Positions 23,733-34,215 of a stretch of 64,000 nucleotides of DNA are shown in pieces (position 1 is the first letter of the stretch; each line of letters begins with the position of its first letter). The notes below the pieces were generated by a model. That model worked only from the letters and a program-made list of their open reading frames with translations. It did not search any database and was not told where the DNA came from. The stretch covers positions 860,215 through 924,214 of the forward strand of contig SIJG01000008.1 in assembly GCA_023374025.1 (NCBI GenBank). The letters are read 5' to 3'. The stretch is from Heterodera schachtii. Taxonomy: Eukaryota > Nematoda > Chromadorea > Rhabditida > Heteroderidae. Position numbers and translations under genes: made by a program.

Positions 23733-24809
23733 ATGAGTAACTTTGTCAAAGGTCTGTTGCCTTGGCTTGCCCTTATGGCGACCGCCCCAATTTTCGTCCA
23801 ATATTTTCTTCGCGTTAAATTTGATCATAGAAAAACACGTCGTGGCGATCTGCAGTTTCTTGGTTCTGATTCTGACGCAAGTACAATCACTTTTTTTAAC
23901 AAAAAATTATTATAAATTTCCGTTTTCACTTTCTTCCCGTCAGATCCCTCACTCGAAAAATTGTACCAACAATTGGTGGTGGACCAGGACTTGGACGGTT
24001 GGCAGAATGTCCGTGGGCCGAGGGACGAAGAGGACAATTCCGAGTATGAGGCGGTCAAAGCGCGCCGAAAGGCGGAAATGGACGCTAAACGGGAACAGGT
24101 GGGCAACAAATTAATTACTGCTGCAAACCCATTAATGCCATTCGTTCGGAAAATTTTTTGTTCCTGTTAATTCATGGAATGTTCGGCGGCAAAATGGCAC
24201 TCTTAACTAATAATTATAAACTCAACTGGCTATTGATCCTTATTTGTTAAGTTTGTAAAAATATTTTTTAAGAATATTTGTAGTCATGAAATGGGAGTTC
24301 CCGGGTTTTTAGGAAAAATGGAAATTTGGCTAATTTCTTAACTAATTTCATTCAAAAAAAATAAAATTCCGTTAAAAATTTTCCTGAGATTTTTTTCTTG
24401 AAATTTTCTAAATTTGAAAATTTTTTAATTTTTTCTTGGCGGAGTCGTATGGCCTTTTGGACTTTCGGATCAAACTTTTTTCTCAACTAAATCAAAATTC
24501 TTGGTGTTCTTCGAAAGTATATGACAACTTTATTAACACATAAATTTTTTTTTTAAAATTTTATTGTACAAAAAAATACTAGGAAAAAATATTCAAAAAA
24601 CTAACTTTTTGAGTTCTTCTGGCCCTAATTTTTTAACATATTATGGGTCCGATGAATCTTTCAGCGATGTTTGGAGTGCACCGATTTCCATTTACCATAT
24701 TTATTCCTCTCTTCTCCATCACAAATCTTCCTTTTTTAATTTTTGCCAATTTTTAGTTTCGTGGCAAACGCGAACAGCTCATAAAGAGGCTGGAGAAGCA
24801 GCAGCAATG
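23733..24809 (+). CDS. Small single-pass membrane protein (118 aa)
   Basis: Three exons: 23733-23880, about 23943-24098, and about 24757-24809 (TGA). The N-terminal helix LLPWLALMATAPIFVQYF follows a short MSNFVKG. After it come a basic stretch (RVKFDHRKTRRG), a polar middle (LEKLYQQLVVDQDLDGWQNV), and a charged helical tail ending KREQLIKRLEKQQQ. The size and N-terminal anchor fit small organelle (for example mitochondrial inner-membrane) assembly factors, but I cannot assign a family. It heads a plus-strand run of three genes with short gaps, each preceded by a splice-acceptor-like site, which suggests an operon. A decayed copy of its first exon lies at 30295-30463. Confidence 0.7.
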
Positions 24810-25090
24810 AAAAGATCTCACCATTCTATTTTTGTTTGTTTGAATATTTAGAATAAATGTTTTTGCATAAAAATACTAAAAATAAATTTCTTTTGTTGTA
24901 ATTCACAACGGTTTCTTTCCTCATTTTGTTAAATTGCTTTCTTTTGTATATTGAACAATAAAAAGTTGAAGAAAAACTCAAAAATATTAATGTTTTTCAA
25001 AAACAATTGTTTCGTTTTATTTTTTCCATTTTAATTTTGTGAATTTCATTCACTCATTGTCAGAATTATCCTCCATCAGTGCTAAGTATA

Positions 25091-26412
25091 ATGTCTTCTT
25101 CCCGCATTTCTGTCAGTGGGAATGCCTATTGTAAAATGGTGCTCCATGCCATCAAATACCCCCATTGCCCTGTCAGGTGAAGGAATGGGCACGGCTAAAG
25201 CCTCCACTTTTTGGCATTAATTTGCATTTGTCAGAGGCGTTCTCCTGGGCAAACGCAGCAACACGCGGAACAAAAAGACAGCCGAAGAGTCAAACGGCGC
25301 GGGGGACGAAAACGGCGACGGATCGTTGGCCATGGCCGAAGCGACCGTTGAGGTGAAAAACCAACCCATTGGAAAAAGCCCGAACAAATAAATCCACAGC
25401 AAATTGGAAGTTTTCAACGAAATTCCAATCCCAGGAGCAGAACAAAACGTCGTAGTTTTTTTAAGAATTTTGAAAAAATAACAACTTTTAGTTACCTAGC
25501 CTAATTCGAAAAATTGTTATTAAGCAATTTAAAGAAATAAAAAAATGAATTTGATTTTATTTCTGGAATTCAGCAGATTTTCTTTTCCTAAAACCTAGAT
25601 TTTCAAAACAAAAGAAGCTCATTTCCCAGGTGGTCGATGTCGTGCCCGCCACCCATTCGCCCGTCCTTGCGCCGACCATTGAGGCGATGTTCGTCCATTT
25701 GGACGTGTTCTGTCGGGGCGAGCAGGGCACAGACATTGTGGGGCTGTATTTCTGCAATCAGTTGCTGACCAACAACGGGTGGGTGTTTTTGGGAATATTT
25801 GCCAAATTCCGTTGAACAAAAATTCTTTGCCTAATTTAAATTCCTTTTCAATTTCCAAAATTTGGCTTAAAAAGGGGAAGACTTTTGAAGAAATAAGTAC
25901 TTTTGAATTAGTTATTAATTTTTTATGTGTTCAGTTTGGATGAATTGTGGGCACGGATTGCGGCAGATAAAATTGGACAGCCCATTCTTTTGCAAATCGA
26001 AAACGCGAAATTGTCACTGAACGCGACTTCGCCGTGTTTGCAGGCCTTTGAATTGGAAAGGTAAACCCAAAAGGACCAAATTTGATTTGCGAATTTTGGG
26101 AATTTGATTAGCGAGGCCTTGGAGGAGATACCGTGGGGAAATTCGATTTCAAAAACGATTCCTTTAAAATTTCGGGATGGACATTTCTGACTTTCATCTG
26201 ACCTAATTTCTGAATCATTTTTTAGTGCTGCCAAATGGCGTCCCGCGGATTATTCGGTGGAAAATTCGGACGACGCCGTCCTTTTGGCCTCTGTCGCGGT
26301 GCAGAACAAATTGCATCGGAGTTTATCCGACTTTGAGAACCACTTGGACGAATTGGCATCATCCGACTTTTACAACGTGGAACTGAATGCCAAACTGATG
26401 TCCATCACATAG
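25091..26412 (+). CDS. emc-8: ER membrane protein complex subunit 8/9 homologue
   Basis: Subunit of the EMC, the insertase and chaperone complex for membrane proteins at the endoplasmic reticulum; EMC8/9 sits on the cytosolic face. Exons 25091-25176, 25235-25352, 25630-25778, 25935-26060, 26226-26412 (TAG) join in phase. The N-terminus reads NAYCKMVLHAIKYPHCPVRG, the hallmark of the family's degenerate MPN fold. Later family features are SPVLAPTIEAMFVHLDVFCR, GLYFCNQLL and a C-terminal LHRSLSDFENHLDEL. A polar insert (NGAGDENGDGS) replaces a loop. The MPN metal ligands are absent, as in known EMC8/9. A TTGTCAG acceptor at 25056-25062 precedes the ATG. Confidence 0.9.
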
Positions 26413-26567
26413 CCAAAGAAAACACAAAAGAACATTTGTCGAATTTGAATTCCCTTTTTAAATGTTTAAATGATTTTCGCATTCGATCTTATCATTTGGT
26501 TGTTTTTCCCCCGTTCACTTTTTTGTTTCTTTTCGCTTTGCTTTAGTTTTTTATTTACAATTTTCCG

Positions 26568-28803
26568 ATGGATTCGCCCAAATGCCAAACTTTGAATTTT
26601 GCCCGGCCGTTTTTCCCGAATAGTTTTGTGCTTTTGGAGGTGGAAAAGTCGGTGGCTGATGCTTTTTCTTCGTCCAATAGGTCCGCCAAAAAGAATTGTT
26701 CCGATTTATACGACGCTTTTTCTTTATAGCCTTTTAAATCGTGAAATTAAATAAAGGACTTGAAAATAATAACTTAATTTATTATCTTTTAAAAAATAAT
26801 TTATTATCCTCAAGCTAAATTGCTGTGATTTATTGATCACTGATCAATTTGATCACGAAAGGTCCATTTTGTGATACGATTGGCCTTTTTCGTTTCTGTA
26901 TTAGATCGATCGAAGCCCTTGTTTGGTCTATAATTTGAATTTTGAAAAGTTCGGGTTTATAATTCTCGAAACATTTCATTCACATCAATCGCTTTTGGCA
27001 CTTCCCTTTTCAGTCTTTCGCTGACAATCCGTGGCCATTGCTCTGACCCTTTGGTCGTGTGCACTTCGTCCCGCACATTCGGCGCAAAGGACGTCGAAGT
27101 GTCCAACACTTTGCTGTTGCTCGACGGGACGCCAAACTACGCCGGAGCAAATGTGGGGCGATTTCGGAAAATGTTGGGGAAAAATCCTTTGAAATTTTCA
27201 CCGACAAATGAATGTTTTGAATGATCCACCAATGCTTTTGCTTTACGACGGGCGGTCGAACCCCCGGGGCGATCATTTGTCACTTAATTAATTAATTACA
27301 AGTGTTAATTCATTTGCGGAACAGCAGCAACACATCGTCTCCATCACAAATCGTTTTGTGGAGCTATCCGAAGCTTTTCTTCCCGACCAAACGTTCCGTC
27401 TAAAGGCGCTTTTGGAGCAAAATTTGCTCGATTTTTACAATGAAAATGCACCGGCGGCGGAGGAATCGAAAGGGTAAACGAACGGTGAAACAATGGAAGG
27501 CTATGTGAGGACGAAATTTGAAAACGATTTGGCCCATTTTTAAATGAATTAAGTGCCGAGACATTCATACGCAAATTTACATTTAAATAATCGGTCAGAA
27601 TCAAACTGAGTGAACTGCTCGACCAAGTGCAGATCAGTGAGCAGCAATTGCGTGAAGAATTGGCCAAATTTGCCGTCGTTGAACCGGCCGAAGGTGTTGC
27701 GACTTTTACCAGGCTCATTCTTAACTTGGAGATTTCTTTGCTCTGTATTTGTCCCTCGATAATTGTCCGTTAATTACCCATTGGTTTTTGTCACACCACT
27801 GGTCATTATTTGTTCCAACTTATGTTCTTGTCGAGAGTCTCGAGTGATGGATGAATGTTTTGAGTTGGCAGTTTCAAATTCGTCCTTTTCTTTTCCTTTT
27901 GTTCGGCCATTTCATTTTATTTTTCTCTTCCGCAGGCATTTTCCACTTGTTGAGCGACGGATGTCAGCAGAAATTTCTCGACGAATTGGTCGAACTCTTC
28001 GACGATGCCGGGCTGCAAATTTCGGCATTTTCTGCGGATTCTTTGCGGCAAAAAGTGTCCCCCCAAGTGACAGACATTGGCTGGTTTCTCCGCCTCTTTT
28101 GCACCCAAAACGGTGCAAATCCAATGATTTGGCACTTTTTTGCTCATTTTCCCCCTTATTCTTGTCAGATGATGGTTCCTTTTGCGTTTGCCCGTCCACT
28201 TTTGTGCGCTGTCGTGCCCAATTTGTGCTGCGGGCGGCCGCCGACGGTGCCAAGCAGTGGCGTCTCGACGAGTTCGAGCAGTCCGTCCGTCGGCTGTTGC
28301 CCGACGCCTTCCGTCACCTCAACCCGTGCGACTTTCTCCACGGAATTGCCCTCCTCTCCGATTCGCTCGTCTACGGGAAAACCCTTCGGGCGCTTTTGCC
28401 CGAAACATTGCCCAGGGAGTTGGGCCCGAGGTGGTGGACAGACAGCCATTAATAATTTCCAATCCACTTTGGTGCTAGAGACTGAGCTTTTTCGACAATG
28501 AGATTCTCCTTGAGACTCAATATTATACAAGAGCCCCTTAATCTTCGACTTTTCTCGAGTCGAGACTCTCGAGCACAACCACAAGGGATCGGAATTGTCC
28601 ATTCTGCTTATGACTAATCGCCCCCCGCCCCCCACAGATTGACGCATTTGTTCAGTCTGAAAGCATCGTGGAAGCGTGACGAGTTGCGGCCATACGTTGC
28701 GGACTTTTGCTCAAATTCAGCCAAAATGGAAGAGTTGCTACTCAAATACTGCAAAGTTATTGGCACTGGCGTGGAACGTGCTTACATTTACCGACAAATG
28801 TGA
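26568..28803 (+). CDS. dscc-1: Sister chromatid cohesion protein DCC1
   Basis: DCC1 is a subunit of the alternative clamp loader CTF18-RFC, acting in replication and chromatid cohesion. Seven exons join in phase: 26568-26680, 27014-27152, 27325-27473, 27599-27693, 27936-28112, 28169-28430, 28638-28803 (TGA). Family landmarks in order: CQTLNFARPF and VLLEVEK, then SLTIRGHCSDPLVVCTSSRT with VSNTLLLL, then LSELLDQVQISEQQLREELA, and C-terminal winged-helix parts (GWFLRLFCTQ; LFSLKASWKRDELRPYVADF). The exon 2 donor (GTGGGG) is weak. It starts 156 bp after the EMC8/9 stop, with a CTTTAG acceptor just upstream, consistent with a downstream operon gene. Confidence 0.88.
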
Positions 28804-29100
28804 AGAACCTGAATTGATCAATCGCTCATCGAAAAAATTATTAATTTTGCTTTTGGAATTAAAAATTCGTTACATTTTTTCTTTTCATAGAACCCCTCCC
28901 CTGCAGAATGAATAAATGAATCAACGCTTCTTGATTAACTGAACTTGGTGGCACCACCGGACCAATTAGTCATTTTCGTGAAAAGGACTCCTGCCCTTCC
29001 CCACAGATCGTTAATTAACTGAAAATATAGAATTATGGCAGCGAATCTTTGGTATTTTTAAAATAAAATATAAACGCTATTTTGAGTGCCGCGGCATTTT
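28804..29100. other. Spacer after the DCC1 gene
   Basis: Short AT-rich spacer with two AATAAA-like signals. No feature recognised. Confidence 0.4.
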
Positions 29101-29400
29101 TGATCCCTCTCATTTTGGCGTACTATTTTCATGTCTCTAACACATGAAATGAAATTCGCAAATTCTAATAATTTTGGTTATAACTTATAAGGGTACAAAA
29201 GCAATTTGGACATTTAGAAACAATAGAGAAATGATTAATCTTAGCATTTAGGTTGGAATCAGCTTCCTAGGACTTGAGTCAGAACGTAATGAAAATTTGA
29301 AACTCCCACAACTTTGTTCTGAGATGTCCAATTGCTTAGCATTCACTTAGAAAAAGATTCTCCTTTTCAAAAACTTTTTTTTTAGATATCAGCATTCTGC
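29101..29400. repeat. Dispersed repeat, copy 1
   Basis: About 300 bp beginning CTCATTTTGGCGTACTATTT match 59356-59613, ending in CTTTTTTTTTAGATA. Similarity is patchy, so both copies are old. The start of the DNA homologous to the lipid-binding gene follows directly. Confidence 0.75.
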
Positions 29401-29441
29401 CGCAATTCATTTCCGTCACATATTTTTTGCTCCTTTTGCAG

Positions 29442-30257
29442 GTTGGCGTCAGTTTTCACATGCGAACGCCGCTCTCAACCGAAAAACCCGTGTTGGAGTT
29501 TGTGGTGAGCAACGCCGGCGTGCATTGGGTGATAACAACGTCCTCTTCTACCTTGATTTGTTCGTTTTCTCTGATGAAGTCCGAGAAGTGCGAGGCGAAC
29601 AGCAGACCTCGGTGAGCTGAGGGGCAATGATGTTTCGTAAATTCATTATCTTAAAATATTCAAATTGATAAACCGCATTATTCAAATATGTTTGAGTGGT
29701 AGGGAAGGGTTGGTATGTACGTGTGTGTGTGTTTGTGTGTGTGTGATCATTTGGTGACTGGAGCGCCCGCGAGCGGAGTTCGAACAGAAAACCGCCGACG
29801 GACGCAACGTGAGCGGGGCGAGGGACGTCCCCCAAAGGGGGGGGGGGGGGGGGAATTCTCATGCTGAGTTTTCTGGGTGACTGTCATGAACCGACAAAAG
29901 ATAGTAAATGGATATTTCAAAAAAATGGAATTTGGAAAATGCCTTTCTCATAATCGTACGAACATTTGCATTCTGAATTTTCACTAAAACATTTAAAATT
30001 CCAGGCGATGGAATGCGGTTCGGTGAAGGCAAAGCGAGTGTACGTTAAGGAACCCAACGTCAAGTCGACCTACATTCAGACCCCCCACGCAAGCGATGGA
30101 GAATGCAATGGTAAGATACAAGATATTAATCAGTTTGCTTAATTTCTCATTCCATTTAGAACCGCTTGATTATGTGGCCGGCGGGTCGAACAACAACAGC
30201 GAAAAATCGCATTATCAATTTGATGGCCAACCGGCATTTCCGTTGAAACCGACTTAA
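29442..30257 (+). pseudogene. Decayed fatty-acid-binding (LBP) gene, copy A
   Basis: Starts after a TTTTGCAG acceptor with VGVSFHMRTPLSTEKPVLEF, matching exon 2 of the intact gene at 34961. The similarity fails after SFSL, where about 150 bp including a GT microsatellite have been inserted, and resumes at 29779 with EFEQKTADGRN. The intron that follows matches that of the intact gene and then jumps to the last bases of exon 4 (LII), so exon 3 and most of exon 4 are deleted. The last part reads AMECGSVKAKRVYVKEPN and continues into an extended end with HYQFDGQPAFPLKPT. No first exon was found upstream. Confidence 0.85.
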
Positions 30258-30294
30258 GAAGAGAGAAAGAAAGCACACATGATCGGATATAGAA

Positions 30295-30463
30295 CATCAT
30301 TTGCTATGAGTAACTTTGTTAAGGGTCTGTTGCCTTGGATTGCCCTTATGGCGACCGCCCCAATTTTCGTCCAATATTTTCTTCGCGTTAAATTTGATCA
30401 TAAAAGAAAACATGGCGATCTGCAGTTTCTTGGTTCTGATTCTGAGGCATTTACAATCACATT
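30295..30463 (+). pseudogene. Partial copy of the 23.7-kb membrane-protein exon 1
   Basis: About 170 bp nearly identical to 23722-23893, encoding MSNFVKGLLPWIALMATAPI and onwards. The splice donor of the parent (A|GTACAA) has become TTTACAA and exons 2-3 are absent, so the copy is not expected to yield a functional protein. Confidence 0.88.
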
Positions 30464-30507
30464 AGTAATCACAAATAATATGTATGTACAAAAATCGGGC
30501 AATTTTT

Positions 30508-30916
30508 GTTGGCTCTATTCCAGTTTACGCGTCCAATGCGTGACCACCCACTTTTTTAGATCATAACTTTTTTCATACTTTGTCAATCCAAACATTCTTG
30601 GTATCATTTGTCAATCCAAACATTCTTGGTATCATTTGAAAGCTTAAAGTTTAGGGAATTTATTAATACAAGAAAATAACAAATACTCATTTAAGAAAAA
30701 AAATTACATTAAGAAAACCCGAAATTCATAATTTTTCACGTATATCCAAGAATAATTTTTTGTCTGTTGTCTTTATCCGGGAACTTTGCTATACAAAATC
30801 AACCCTAAACTTTAGGATTTCGATTGCTACCAAGATTTGGATTGACAATGTAAGAAAAAAGTTATGATGTAAAACTGAGTGTGGTCACCCATTGGACGCG
30901 TAAACTGGAATAGAAC
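30508..30916. mobile_element. Inverted-repeat element, MULE-like
   Basis: Ends GGCTCTATTCCAGTTTACGC and its near-perfect inverse at 30888-30916. Flanked by (G/C)CAATTTTT, an 8-of-9 direct repeat. The interior is noncoding and AT-rich, with a short direct repeat of CCAAACATTCTTGGTATCAT. Confidence 0.7.
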
Positions 30917-31409
30917 CCAATTTTTTACTTGGGGATCCACGAAAAATTAAAAAATATGGGTGTACTTTAGTCAACCCCCCAGAAGAACGATTAGATTCAA
31001 CTAATACAAAAATTAATATAATATAAAAAAAAAAATTTTTTTTTTAAATCAAAAGAAATAAAAAAAAACAAATACAAAATCAAAAGAAAAGGATTGGGCT
31101 ATTAAACGCAAACTCCGGCAATCATTAAGAATTGGTGTCCCGACGAAAAAAATTTTAAAAATTTAGCGGGTATTTTTTCTAGGCTTAAAAAATGCGCTGG
31201 TCACGAATCTGAGCTCAGATTTTGAAAATCATTGATTTTATCTAAGATTTTTTGTCAACTACTTGATTTTTTTCGATTTTTAAATTATTTTAAAAAAAGT
31301 TTAGCAATGAATTTGGGATTAAAAAATACTCTGATCACGAATTGAGCTCCGTTTATGCATGAACCTTCATTTTGTCTATGATTTTCATCAAGTGTCACAA
31401 AAAAATAAA

Positions 31410-31455
31410 CCGCAGCCAAGCGGACTCGAACCCCAGACCCCCGTCTCATACGACT
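31410..31455 (-). other. tRNA 3'-half-like fragment with a B box
   Basis: On the minus strand the sequence reads TATGAGACGGGGGTCTGG and then GGTTCGAGTCC, an exact pol III B-box/T-arm, followed by GCTTGGCTGCGG. No matching acceptor stem or A box was found, so it is not a tRNA gene. It may be a remnant of a tRNA-derived SINE. Confidence 0.45.
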
Positions 31456-32175
31456 CCTAGGGATTAATAATTAAATTTCAAAAAATCGTAAAAAATTGAA
31501 AACTTGACTTCTCCATACATTTAATAGCTCATTCGAATGCTCTTTTTAGGCTCTATAACATACAGTGAGGTGTATATGTTATGGACAAATGCTAAATGGA
31601 AAAAAATTGTTGGCCTTTTGCTTGAATGATCCCGAAACAAACGAATAATCAAAGTTGTAGTCCCCATACCTCAACGGGTATAAGTCGTAGAGACACGCGA
31701 TCTTTTGCATATTGTAGAGTATTTTGTGCTCTTTCAGATCGATATAATGATTTTTTCCATAAAATTTTTTACAACCCCCTAGGAATTTTTTTGAAATTTT
31801 TCCCCGGTTTTCAGTGCATTTTGGAGTGTCCCGATCAGTATGAAGGAGTGATCTGATCAAGTTTCTATAAAGGACATTTTTGATCAGTATAAAAAATATG
31901 ATAGCAAGAATTTTTTCAGAATTTTTGACCCACTAAGTATTGAGTTAAAGCAAATGAAAATTTTGTCCATAAACATATGCACCACAGAAAATGGGGTGTG
32001 ACACACCAAGTCACGTGTAATTCGGGCACTAGCCAATATTTTGTTTAATATCTTATATCATTGGAAAGCCCATAAAAAATGCTACTAAATGTCAAAATAT
32101 TCGTTTGTTTCGGGATCATTCAAGCAAAAGGCCAACAATTTTTTCCATTTAGCATTTGTCCATAAACATATGCAC

Positions 32176-32860
32176 CAGGGATGGCACGGAATTCCGACTT
32201 CCGATTTCCGACATTTTTGATAAAAAGTCGGAAATTTTCGGAAATTTTTTTGAATTTTTTTTTTCAAAAAATGAACAATTTTTTACAATTTTGGTTAATA
32301 AATTGCATTGAAATTTTCAAAAATTTCCGGCGGCGCCTATCGGCACCGCCGCACCCTAAAAATCATATTTTTCTTGAGAAATTTTTGCCTCAAAATCGCT
32401 AAATTTAGTCATTTTTGGACAAGATTTGTTAACAATTTGATTAAAAATTAAAAAAAAATTTTCCCCGGCGGCGCCTATCGGCACCGCCGGACCTCGCCCG
32501 CCGTGTTTTCAAAAATTTTGAAAAAACGCGCCACAAAAAAAGGTAAAATTTTTGATGAAAATCATTGAATAATTTTTTAAGGCAAATATTTATTTAAATA
32601 GATCAAAAAAATTTTGAACCAGCTTTTACTTGGTTAAGAATTAAAAATTTAGCCTATTATAATATTTAAAAATTTTTTATTATATTTTATATTTTTTGAA
32701 AAATTTCCGACTTCCGAATTCCGACGTTTTTGGGGTCGGAATTCCGATTTCCGACTTCCGAAAAATTTTTTGGGCCTCGGAAATCCGATTTCCGAAAAAA
32801 TTTTGGACCCCCGGAATTCCAATTTCCGAAAATTTTTGGGGCCTCGGAATGCCATCCCTG
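32176..32860. mobile_element. hAT-like MITE nested in the Tc1/mariner-type element
   Basis: Ends CAGGGATGGCA and TGCCATCCCTG, flanked by ATATGCAC/ATATACAC (7 of 8 identical), consistent with hAT elements. It contains a pair of GGCGGCGCC...GGCACCGCC dyads at 32325-32352 and 32465-32490 and CGGAATTCCGACTTCCGA-type repeats near both ends. Noncoding. Confidence 0.78.
32325..32490. repeat. Dyad repeat pair 1
   Basis: Two copies of a palindrome-like core, GGCGGCGCC, TATC, GGCACCGCC, about 139 bp apart, each preceded by an A/T-rich arm ending in TTTTCCC or TTTCCGG. Confidence 0.85.
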
Positions 32861-33118
32861 ATATACACCGCACTGTATGTGTATCAGTTTATGTCCGACT
32901 AATTTTCTTAAAATTTTCGAAAAAAAAATCAAGTAGTTGACAAAAAATCTTAGATAAAAATCAGATTTTCAAAACTGAGCTCAGATTTATGAGAATTTGC
33001 ATTTTTCTCATAGGCATTTAAATCGATTTTGACTATTTTTTACGCAATTTTATTTTGAGGCCGATTAATACCCCTCCCCCATTTGCGTTCATCATTTATG
33101 TACATAAGAACATAAGTA

Positions 33119-33818
33119 GGTGTGCGGACATTTCGCCAACTGGACATCTCGCCAACTGACACTTCGCCAACTGACATCTCGCCAACTAAGCCAAATTCAG
33201 ACGTTTCGCCACGTTTCGCCAGCTAAGCTAAATTCGGACGTTTTGCCAACTGACATTTCGCCAACTAAACTAAAATAAATTTTTTAGTCATATATTGATT
33301 TAATGATAATAAAAATTATATAAATGGGTATATGCTCTCTTAAAAATTCAGAGCAGTGAATTTTCTATTCCTTCGGTCAGAGAATCAGAATCCTGTGTAC
33401 ATTTCATGTCAGAACAGAACCGAATAAGTTGTTTTTTTGCAGGACACGATGATACGTAGGGATTCTGAATTCTCTCATCAAGAAATACAGTCATGCGATG
33501 AATTGATAAGTGATATGATAAGCAGAAAAACCATTGAGAGCCCTGGTTTTCATAGATACACATTTGCATTAAATTATATTACTATTCTCTAGCAAAAAAT
33601 AATTTTAGAGTAGTTGGCAAAATTAGTTGGCGAAACGTTCAATTTTGGGTGAGTTGGCGAAACGTCCGAATTCGGCTTACTTGGCGAGATATCCAGTTGG
33701 CGAAATGTCAGTTGGCGAGATGACTAGTTGGCGAAATGTCATAATTATGGTTAGTTGGCGAAACGTCCGAATTTGGCTTAGTTGGCGAAATGTCCAGTTG
33801 GCGAAATGTCGTCGTGCC
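33119..33818. mobile_element. MULE-like foldback element with minisatellite arms (TTGGCGAAATGTC)
   Basis: Both arms are arrays of TTGGCGAAAYGTC-type units in opposite orientation (left 33125-33270, right 33612-33815), around a 340-bp unrelated core. The 9-bp direct repeat ACATAAGTA flanks it (33110-33118, 33819-33827). No coding capacity. Confidence 0.85.
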
Positions 33819-34215
33819 ACATAAGTATATTTGTTTCTCCACATTCGTTTTTCATCAAAATGCACTCACTACTCACACTCACTCATTTTCATCCTCTCTC
33901 TTTCTGTGTTCCGCCGTTCTTCCACATTTTTTTTGGCAATCAATCACTCACTCTCATTTTATTTTCCTTCCCATCCCAACAACAAACAAATGAGGAGAAT
34001 AAATTTGTTAATTTTTCTTTTTATTTCACGTTTTTTAACCCTTACCTTAATACAATAGATTGGATAATAATGTGCTTTGTTTGTTCCCCCCATTTTTCGA
34101 AAAATTATTTTGTTTTCAAAAGTCGTGAAAAAATGTTTTACCCTTAGCTCGCCAATTATTACTTTAAACCAACTTCATTTACTTCTCAGCTTCACACAAC
34201 TTCTCTCTGTTGAAC

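Larger units (their letters stand above)
31563..32875. mobile_element. Tc1/mariner-type MITE, interrupted
   Basis: Terminal repeats CAGTGAGGTGTATATG and, inverted, CAGTGCGGTGTATAT, each next to TA (31561-31562 and 32876-32877), fit the superfamily. The inner arms match over about 70 bp (31580-31650 against 32098-32170). No transposase frame. The right terminal repeat is split by the hAT-like element at 32176-32860. Confidence 0.8.
31195..32998. mobile_element. Outer inverted-repeat element of a three-level nest
   Basis: Arms at about 31195-31285 and 32915-32998 are inverted copies containing TGAGCTCAGATTTTGAAAAT and TTTTTTGTCAACTACTTG. The left arm also carries GGTCACGAATCTGAGC, related to the shared module of the MULE-like elements. 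Exact ends and target duplication are unresolved. It encloses the Tc1/mariner-type element. Confidence 0.6.

Noticed and set aside
27763..28501. Two overlapping open frames of 216-229 codons read without splicing
   Set aside because: They run through introns of the DCC1 gene; the spliced exons give conserved DCC1 segments in one frame.
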